Assembly: GCA_021776795.1 (NCBI GenBank)
Contig: JAJFFC010000017.1
Location: 124,001-188,000 of the forward strand
Length of the DNA stretch: 64,000 nt
Direction of reading: 5' to 3'
DNA from: Planctomycetota bacterium
GTDB lineage: Bacteria; Planctomycetota; UBA1135
In this document: piece after piece, positions 58,402 through 64,000 of the stretch
How positions within the stretch are numbered: the first letter of the stretch is position 1
How the letters are laid out: each line of letters starts with the position of its first letter
Translations under genes and position numbers: made by a program
The notes under the pieces: model-generated
What the model was told of the DNA's origin: nothing
What the model saw: the letters and a program-made list of their open reading frames with translations, nothing else
Database searches by the model: none

Positions 58402-60211
58402 GATCCATTTCCTCGAGGAAGTCAAGCCTTTCGGCGCTCAACCACAAGTCTAAGCTCGCTGGGTTGAGTTCTCTAAACGGCGGGACTTCGTAGATGGGCA
58501 ACTTACCAACGCGTGCGCGCAGGCTCGCGACATTGTCACGATGACTTTGGCCCACTAAGAACAAGGCCTTCACGGCGATCCCGCGTGACGCACAGGCTTC
58601 CAGGCTCAGGAGCGTGTGATTGAGCGTGCCCAATCCACTGCGTGCGACCAACACCAGGGGCAAGCGCAAGGCTTGCAATAAATCGAGCTGGTCGGCACGC
58701 TCGTTAATCGGCACGCGCAGACCTCCTGCGCACTCCAGTAGCAAATGCGCCTTAGATTCTCCGGCGCTTTGGCGCGCTCGCTGCACACCCTGAATCAACT
58801 GCGGCAATTCCAAGCGAATCCCTGCCGCTTGTGCCGCTTGGTCGACGGAAGCCGGAAGCGGCAATTGCGCCAACGGCGGCAGATAACCATCGGCCGCTAA
58901 GTTGGCCAAGCGAGCAACCGTAGGGGTGTCTAGGTCATCGCCGGTTTGCAGCGGCTTGAGGTAGCGCAATGGCCGCTGGCGCTGCAATATCGCGCGCGCA
59001 AGCAAGGCCGAGATGACAGTCTTGCCGACGTCAGTGTCGGTGCCAGCCACAATCAAACCAGGCGCGGGCTTGGCCATGGGGGCGGTGTCCAAGAACTCTT
59101 GGCGACGGCGTTCTTTCACAGCAACAACCAGGGCGTCGGCCAACTCTTGCAACTCTTCTGCGGCGTGATCGGCGTGTACCACCAAACGCAAACGGCTCGT
59201 GCCTTTTGGCACCGTGGGAGGGCGCACTGCGCGGACATCAAAGCCTTGTGCTTGCATGTCTTTTGCGACCGCAACGGCTAAATCTGCACGACCAAGATGC
59301 ACCGGCACAATGGCGGCTTCCCCGCCTACCTCTAGGCCACCTTCGCGCAAATGCTTGCGCAGTCGTTGGGCATTATCCAGAGCCATTTGCCCACGCTCGC
59401 CTTCCGTCTGCACAATGCGAATCGCGGCAGTCAGGGAAGCCGCCAAGGGCGGAGGCGTGGCGGTGGTGAATAAAAAGCTACGCCCATGATTTAGGATATG
59501 GTGGCGAACCTCCTGAGAACAACAGAGAAAGGCGCCCGCCAAACCAAGGGCCTTGCCGCCAGTGATGGTGCGCACCAACAAGCGTGCATGTCCTTGCCCG
59601 CGCATCGGCAACAATCCAGCCGCGTGTGCGCTATCGAGCAGCAACCAAGCGTCGTATTGTTCGCAAAGATCAAGCAAGCCAGAGACGGGTGCGAGATCTC
59701 CATCCATGGAGTAGACATCTTCGACCACGACAAAGCGCTGACGCGCACCCTGCTCGGAAGCGAGGGCATCGGCAAAGGCGGCCAAATTCAGGTGCGGCAC
59801 AATCCTTCGTTGCGCGCGGCTGAGGCGAATGCCGTCGATCAGAGATGCATGGTTGAGACTGTCCGAGACAATCACGTCTTCGGCACTAGCCAAGGCGCTA
59901 ATCATGGCCAGGTTTGCCTGATACCCGCTAGGGAAGAGCAGAGCGCTTTCCTCTCCGGACCAGTGCGCGGCCTCGCGCTCGGCCTCTTCATGCACGGAGA
60001 GGTGCCCGCGTAACAAACGTGCCGACGGCATTCCGGCGCCCCATTCCCGCGCCGCCGTCGCCGCAGCTTCGGTCACGCGCGGATCCCGACTTAAGCCGAG
60101 ATAATCATTGGAGCAGAAATCAATGCCCTCGGGCAAAGACAGCTTCCGCTCCAAGCCGGCCTGACGCCAAGCTTCGGCTTGTTGCTGCAATTGGGCACGC
60201 AAGTCACTCAT
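58394..60211 (-). CDS. bioF-bioD: Fused 8-amino-7-oxononanoate synthase and dethiobiotin synthetase (BioF-BioD)
   Basis: A 605-residue two-domain enzyme. The N-terminal half (1-about 370) is BioF, a PLP alpha-oxoamine synthase that joins pimeloyl-ACP and alanine: FCSNDYLGLS, the alanine-handling LDSAHAAGLL and PLP-Lys220 in TGGKALG. The C-terminal half (about 384-605) is BioD, which closes the ureido ring using ATP: P-loop GTDTDVGKT (390-398) and LVARSGLGTLNHTLLS. Both active sites look complete, and BioA acts between the two. It lies 21 bases after bioB and overlaps bioA by eight. Confidence 0.93.
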   Translation of the reverse strand: MSDLRAQLQQQAEAWRQAGLERKLSLPEGIDFCSNDYLGLSRDPRVTEAAATAAREWGAGMPSARLLRGHLSVHEEAEREAAHWSGEESALLFPSGYQANLAMISALASAEDVIVSDSLNHASLIDGIRLSRAQRRIVPHLNLAAFADALASEQGARQRFVVVEDVYSMDGDLAPVSGLLDLCEQYDAWLLLDSAHAAGLLPMRGQGHARLLVRTITGGKALGLAGAFLCCSQEVRHHILNHGRSFLFTTATPPPLAASLTAAIRIVQTEGERGQMALDNAQRLRKHLREGGLEVGGEAAIVPVHLGRADLAVAVAKDMQAQGFDVRAVRPPTVPKGTSRLRLVVHADHAAEELQELADALVVAVKERRRQEFLDTAPMAKPAPGLIVAGTDTDVGKTVISALLARAILQRQRPLRYLKPLQTGDDLDTPTVARLANLAADGYLPPLAQLPLPASVDQAAQAAGIRLELPQLIQGVQRARQSAGESKAHLLLECAGGLRVPINERADQLDLLQALRLPLVLVARSGLGTLNHTLLSLEACASRGIAVKALFLVGQSHRDNVASLRARVGKLPIYEVPPFRELNPASLDLWLSAERLDFLEEMDHE

Positions 60212-60232
60212 AGCATGCCGTGCGCTTGGCGC

Positions 60233-61216
60233 TTACACCTCGAGCGATTGCGCTTCGAGAGGTTCATGAACGCCGCGCAAACCCAACAGCGTAAACATTT
60301 CGCTGTCTTCGTCGGCGCCGCGGTTCGGTGTGGTCAAGAGTTGGTCGCCGAGGAAGATGCTGTTGGCGCCTGCCAGGAAGCACATGGCTTGGGCCTCTTG
60401 GGTCATGGCATGACGACCAGCAGAAAGGCGCACCACGCTTTGTGGCATGAGGATGCGTGCGGTCGCAACCATGCGTACAACCTCGTGCCAGGCGACCGGC
60501 GGCTGGTCGCCAAGGGGAGTGCCTTCAATCGGCACCAAGGCATTGACCGGGACCGATTCCGGTTGCGGATCGCGGGAAGCAAGTTGATAGAGCAGCGAAA
60601 TGCGATCGTCATCGGATTCGCCGAGCCCTAGAATGCCACCACAGCACAACTTCATGCCAGCATCGCGTGCGCAATCCAGAGTCTGCAAGCGATCTTCGTA
60701 GGTGCGCGTGGTGATGACCTCGGCGTAGTGTTCCGGCGAAGTATCTAGATTGTGGTTGTAGTAATCCAGGCCAGCCTCTTTCAGCTTGGCCGCCTGCTGT
60801 GGATTAATCATGCCGAGCGTGGCACAAGTTTCCAGGCCGAGGTCTTTGACCTCGCTGATCATGCTGAGCACCCGATCAAACTCAGGGCCGTCTTTGACAT
60901 TGCGCCAAGCGGCACCCATGCAGAAACGGTCGGCGCCGCCGGCGCGTGCATTCTTGGCGGCGTGAAGCACCTGCTCTTTGCTCAGCAAGGGCTCGCGTTC
61001 GAGCTCGCTGTCATGGTGTGCGGATTGCGAGCAGTAGCTGCAGTCTTCCGGACAGGCGCCAGTCTTGATCGACAGCAAGGTGGAACACTGCACTTCATGC
61101 GGATCATGATGCGCACGATGCATACGAGCTGCTTCAAACACAAGGTCGAGCAGTGGGCGGCGGTAGATCTCGGCGACTTCGTCGAGCGTGATCCGGGTTG
61201 GGCAGGCGACAGCCAT
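60233..61216 (-). CDS. bioB: Biotin synthase BioB
   Basis: Radical SAM enzyme that inserts sulfur into dethiobiotin. The 327-residue product has the 4Fe-4S/SAM motif C54-x3-C58-x2-C61 (CPEDCSYC), the conserved [12 protein letters not shown] and the segment [24 protein letters not shown] that lines the 2Fe-2S side. Length is close to the 346 of E. coli. It begins six bases after the DUF255 gene stop and precedes the bioF-bioD fusion, so all four genes are one operon. bioC and bioH (pimeloyl-ACP supply) are not in the window. Confidence 0.96.
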   Translation of the reverse strand: MAVACPTRITLDEVAEIYRRPLLDLVFEAARMHRAHHDPHEVQCSTLLSIKTGACPEDCSYCSQSAHHDSELEREPLLSKEQVLHAAKNARAGGADRFCMGAAWRNVKDGPEFDRVLSMISEVKDLGLETCATLGMINPQQAAKLKEAGLDYYNHNLDTSPEHYAEVITTRTYEDRLQTLDCARDAGMKLCCGGILGLGESDDDRISLLYQLASRDPQPESVPVNALVPIEGTPLGDQPPVAWHEVVRMVATARILMPQSVVRLSAGRHAMTQEAQAMCFLAGANSIFLGDQLLTTPNRGADEDSEMFTLLGLRGVHEPLEAQSLEV

Positions 61217-61222
61217 GGGAGC

Positions 61223-63346
61223 CTATTCTAGGGTGCGCGGGGCCTCGCAAGTCTGACCGACGCACAAGTACAGCGTGCTTTTTTCGTCAATCGGCGTGCG
61301 CGCTTGGAGCAGGCCAAGTGGACTTTCTGGGAGTGCTGAAGACAAGAACACCGGCAAGCTGTCGTGATGTGCCGCAGTCGCCAATTCTCGTTGCCACTCC
61401 ACGAGGGACGAGGCTTCGCCCGTGCCGACGACCACGGCCACTGCAGGCTCCTCTGCGGCCCAGGCGAACAGGCGCAGAGCGCTGGCGAAGGCTCGGGGCT
61501 GACGATCGACCATGGCCCCCATGGCCAGAAGCCCGCGCAGTGCTGCCTCGCGCCAGGACTCTTCGCCGGTGAAGGCGTGGAGCATGAACAGCGACTCCAG
61601 CGCGACCGCATGCGGTGCCGGGGTGGCGCCATCCCAAGGCGATTGCAGACGGTGGAGCAGGCTGTCGTCTTGACCATCGGTATCCCAAAAGATGCCGCTC
61701 TCGGCATCGGCAAAGTCTTGCAGCATGCGCGCCGCAACCTTTTCCGCCAAGTCCAGCCACTGCGGGTCACCGGTCGCCATGAACAACTCCAACAAACCGC
61801 GGCTGAAATAGGCGAGGTCCTCCAAGACCGCCCGGTGGGCGGTGCGACCTTGACGTGTACTGCGCAACCAGCTGCCATCGTCTTGTTGCAGCGTGGCTTC
61901 TAAGAAACGCGCCGCCGCAGCGGCCGCTTCGATGTACCGAGGTTCCTGCAACATCCAGCCTGCGCGCGCGAGTGCACCAATCGCCAAGCCATTCCAGGAC
62001 AGCAAAATCTTGTCATCGGAATGAGGCGCGATGCGTTGCAAGCGATTTCCATACAAGGCTTTGCGCACGTCTTCTGCGCGTTGCAAAGCACTTGTGGCAT
62101 CGTCCTTAAGCCCAGCCGCTTGGGCCGCTTCTGCAGGTGGCATTGCGGCGAACAAGGCAGACTTGCCATGCTCAAAGTTGCCTTCCGCGGTCACGCCATA
62201 CAAAGCTGCGGCAAAGGCCCCGTTCTCTTCGCCAAGAACTTCCTTCAGTTCCTTTGGCGTCCACACGAAAAAGGTCCCTTCTTCACCCTCGGAATCGGCA
62301 TCGGTAGAACTCCAGAACGCACCGCCGGGATCTTGCCGTTCCCGCAGTAAATAGTCGGCAATCTCGCGTGCAATCTTTTCGAAAGCGGAATCTCCGCTCA
62401 GCCGCCAACCCTCGAGGTAAGCGGGCAACAAGGTGCCCTGGTCGTAGAGCATTTTCTCGAAGTGGGGGATGTGCCATTGCGCATCGACGGAGTAGCGTGA
62501 GAAGCCGCCGGCCAAGCGGTCATACATGCCACCCGCCGCCATCTTTTTGAGTGTGTGGGTGACCATGGTCAGTGCTTCTTGACCCTCGGCACTTTGCGGC
62601 TGACGTGCGGCGACGGCGAGCAAGAAACGCAGGTCATCGGCACGCGGGAATTTCGGCGCAGGGCCAAAGCCGCCATCTTGGGCGTCGTACTCCGCGGCGA
62701 AGGATTTGCTCCAGCTGCGCTCGCGCTTGGCCACGGCTTCCGCGTCGGGCACGGTCATCTCGCCCTCGAGCTTGGGAAAGGTCACCGTGAGCGAACCACT
62801 CAAAGACTTGGCCGACTCCTCAATTTCTTCGCGCCGGGTCTCCCAGGCCTGCTCAATGCTGGTCAACAAATCAGCAAAACCTGGCCGTCCATAACGGCTC
62901 TCAGGAGGGAAGTAAGTGCCCCCATAGAAGGGTAAAAGCTCAGGAGTGAGCCACACTGACATCGGCCAACCGCCCTGGCCGGTCATCTGCTGAACGGCCT
63001 TCATATAGAGGTCATCCAAATCCGGGCGTTCCTCGCGATCCACCTTGATGGAGATGAAGTGCTCATTCAAGATCGCCGCGATTCCCTCATTTTCGAAGGA
63101 TTCCCGCTCCATCACGTGGCACCAGTGGCAGGCGGAGTAACCGATGCTCAAAAAGATCGGTTTGTCCTCTTTTTTGGCCTTCTCCAGGGCTTCTTCACCC
63201 CATGGATACCAGTCCACAGGGTTGTGCGCATGCGAGAGCAAATAGGGGCTGGTTTCCCCGGCTAAATGGTTGCGAGCTTCGACGGGTTCCTGGGTCGGGG
63301 GCATGGGTGTAAGCGTAATGAGGAGGAGAAGCGAGGAAATAGCCAT
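61223..63346 (-). CDS. DUF255 thioredoxin-domain protein (YyaL/SSP411 family), exported
   Basis: A 707-residue protein with an N-terminal hydrophobic signal ([17 protein letters not shown]), then the DUF255 thioredoxin-like domain ([29 protein letters not shown] with a CxxC near residue 70) and a long alpha/alpha six-hairpin toroid (about 280-640; [46 protein letters not shown]). The family is widespread and has no settled function. The ATG at 63346 is preferred to a GTG 45 bases upstream because it starts the signal. It heads the biotin operon (six bases to bioB), an unexplained place for it. Confidence 0.87.
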   Translation of the reverse strand: MAISSLLLLITLTPMPPTQEPVEARNHLAGETSPYLLSHAHNPVDWYPWGEEALEKAKKEDKPIFLSIGYSACHWCHVMERESFENEGIAAILNEHFISIKVDREERPDLDDLYMKAVQQMTGQGGWPMSVWLTPELLPFYGGTYFPPESRYGRPGFADLLTSIEQAWETRREEIEESAKSLSGSLTVTFPKLEGEMTVPDAEAVAKRERSWSKSFAAEYDAQDGGFGPAPKFPRADDLRFLLAVAARQPQSAEGQEALTMVTHTLKKMAAGGMYDRLAGGFSRYSVDAQWHIPHFEKMLYDQGTLLPAYLEGWRLSGDSAFEKIAREIADYLLRERQDPGGAFWSSTDADSEGEEGTFFVWTPKELKEVLGEENGAFAAALYGVTAEGNFEHGKSALFAAMPPAEAAQAAGLKDDATSALQRAEDVRKALYGNRLQRIAPHSDDKILLSWNGLAIGALARAGWMLQEPRYIEAAAAAARFLEATLQQDDGSWLRSTRQGRTAHRAVLEDLAYFSRGLLELFMATGDPQWLDLAEKVAARMLQDFADAESGIFWDTDGQDDSLLHRLQSPWDGATPAPHAVALESLFMLHAFTGEESWREAALRGLLAMGAMVDRQPRAFASALRLFAWAAEEPAVAVVVGTGEASSLVEWQRELATAAHHDSLPVFLSSALPESPLGLLQARTPIDEKSTLYLCVGQTCEAPRTLE

Positions 63347-63434
63347 GAGAAGGCCCTCAGGTGGCGGAGAAGGCTGTGGCGAGGTGGCCACAGGAAGGGG
63401 ATTCGGCCCTTGTCAATTAGGACGAAATCAGGGA

Positions 63435-63447
63435 CACTATAAGCAAC
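63435..63447 (+). promoter_or_regulatory. Possible leaderless -10 element
   Basis: CACTAT (63435-63440) ends seven bases before the ATG at 63448; TATAAG (63438-63443) is an overlapping alternative. Confidence 0.3.
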
Positions 63448-64000
63448 ATGGGCTGGTTCCAACGCCTTTTGGGAGCGGACAGCCAAGACGGCCAAAGCCG
63501 CGGCGATCGCTCCCCGAATCAAGCCCGAGTCTCTGCTGAGGAATTAGCAGAGGAACTTCGGGCTCTTAAATCAGAAATCACCTTGCTCCGAGAGACCATC
63601 GGTGGCGAGGGAAGTACAGCTGTCCGGGGTTCAACCGGCGAAGGCTCTTCTTCCACTCGTCGTCGGCGCTCTCGTGGGGGCAGGGGCGGTCGTCGTCACG
63701 ATGGTGACGAGACTATTACGCGCCAGGGCGACTCAGGTCGTCCACGCCGAGAAGACGAAACACCGCGCCGGCGTAAGCCGCGACCGGTGCCAGATGACGC
63801 ACCGACCGGATTGCTGGTCGACTACCTCAAGGGCCAAGGCATTTTGGTTTATGAGGGGCAAGATGATCTCAACGGCAACGAAGCTTTTGAGCATCTCGCG
63901 CGTCACCTTGGCACGCACTTCAACGTGCTCGCGAACTTTTACGAAAAGGTCAAGCGTTGCGTCGCGACAGGCCGCGGCCAACGCATCGACATCGATGGCT
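63448..64000 (+). CDS. Arg/Gly-rich protein, N-terminal part (runs off the right edge)
   Basis: The frame from the ATG at 63448 stays open to the window end (184 codons). Residues 1-11 (MGWFQRLLGAD) look like a short amphipathic lead; 29-49 form a coiled-coil-like helix (AEELAEELRALKSEITLLRE); 70-82 are a basic RGG-type stretch (RRRRSRGGRGGRR) followed by more charged disorder to about 115, and from 122 a folded domain begins (LLVDYLKGQGILVYEGQDD, EHLARHLGTHFNVLANFYEKVKR). The RGG region suggests nucleic-acid or RNA contact. I do not recognise the folded domain. Upstream bases 63347-63434 hold no other gene. Confidence 0.7.
   Translation, partial: MGWFQRLLGADSQDGQSRGDRSPNQARVSAEELAEELRALKSEITLLRETIGGEGSTAVRGSTGEGSSSTRRRRSRGGRGGRRHDGDETITRQGDSGRPRREDETPRRRKPRPVPDDAPTGLLVDYLKGQGILVYEGQDDLNGNEAFEHLARHLGTHFNVLANFYEKVKRCVATGRGQRIDIDG

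Noticed and set aside
1-64000. tRNA, rRNA and CRISPR arrays
   Set aside because: Gaps are too short for most of these. The one long gap (51745-52154) has no tRNA-like cloverleaf, and no regularly spaced direct repeats were seen.
1-64000. Mobile elements
   Set aside because: No transposase, integrase, phage gene or flanking repeats were found. The window looks like stable chromosome.

Overview
The window is a gene-dense piece of a bacterial chromosome (about 56 protein genes, no rRNA, tRNA, IS element or CRISPR array seen). The protein styles point to Planctomycetota: many secreted proteins of unknown role, an ECF sigma factor fused to a membrane anchor and a large extracytoplasmic part, squalene-cyclase-like toroid proteins with sugar-binding-like flanks, FG-GAP repeats, a HEAT plus von Willebrand A protein, and a PHP (CehA/McbA-type) hydrolase. 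This placement rests on family knowledge, not on a marker gene.

Layout. 1-5140: the start of a membrane-anchored endonuclease/exonuclease/phosphatase protein, then groEL, groES and a stand-alone response regulator in one minus-strand unit with a sigma-54-type promoter sequence in front, then a zinc-ribbon protein, a Nudix hydrolase, an unknown protein and a TPR-like protein. 5338-14342: secreted functions (matrixin metallopeptidase and its upstream partner, subtilisin-type protease, PHP hydrolase, FG-GAP protein) around an RNase D. 14329-17654: a CobW-type GTPase diverging from PriA. 17651-31348: a secreted-protein block with two paralogous toroid proteins, a HEAT/VWA protein, a large gluzincin-like protein, two GNAT proteins (one with an apparent frameshift in a run of eight G) and a secreted protein. 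31412-37242: Bax-inhibitor-like protein, sodium:solute symporter and GH3 enzyme in one unit, then isoaspartyl peptidase and an EamA transporter. 37223-47956: secreted proteins and lipoproteins, a possible regulator behind tandem 13-bp palindromes, MltA, an esterase, VOC proteins and a ferritin-like protein. 48056-51744: a heterodimeric ABC exporter with one degenerate ATP site. 51745-52154: the only long gap, holding a possible structured RNA with a strong terminator. 52155-55079: the sigma-factor fusion. 55115-57130: arginine decarboxylase SpeA. 57127-63346: biotin operon with a DUF255 (YyaL-like) gene, bioB, a bioF-bioD fusion and bioA. 63448-64000: the start of an Arg/Gly-rich protein cut by the window edge.

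Two features cut across the whole window. First, many genes that begin a transcription unit carry a TANNNT-like hexamer ending 5 to 8 bases before the start codon and have no clear Shine-Dalgarno, which is the layout of leaderless mRNA; I used this to choose several starts (cobW, speA, the secreted gene at 40648). Second, the genome is very tightly packed: 1- and 4-base overlaps within operons, convergent genes that share their stop codons, and divergent pairs with only 24 to 35 bases between them.
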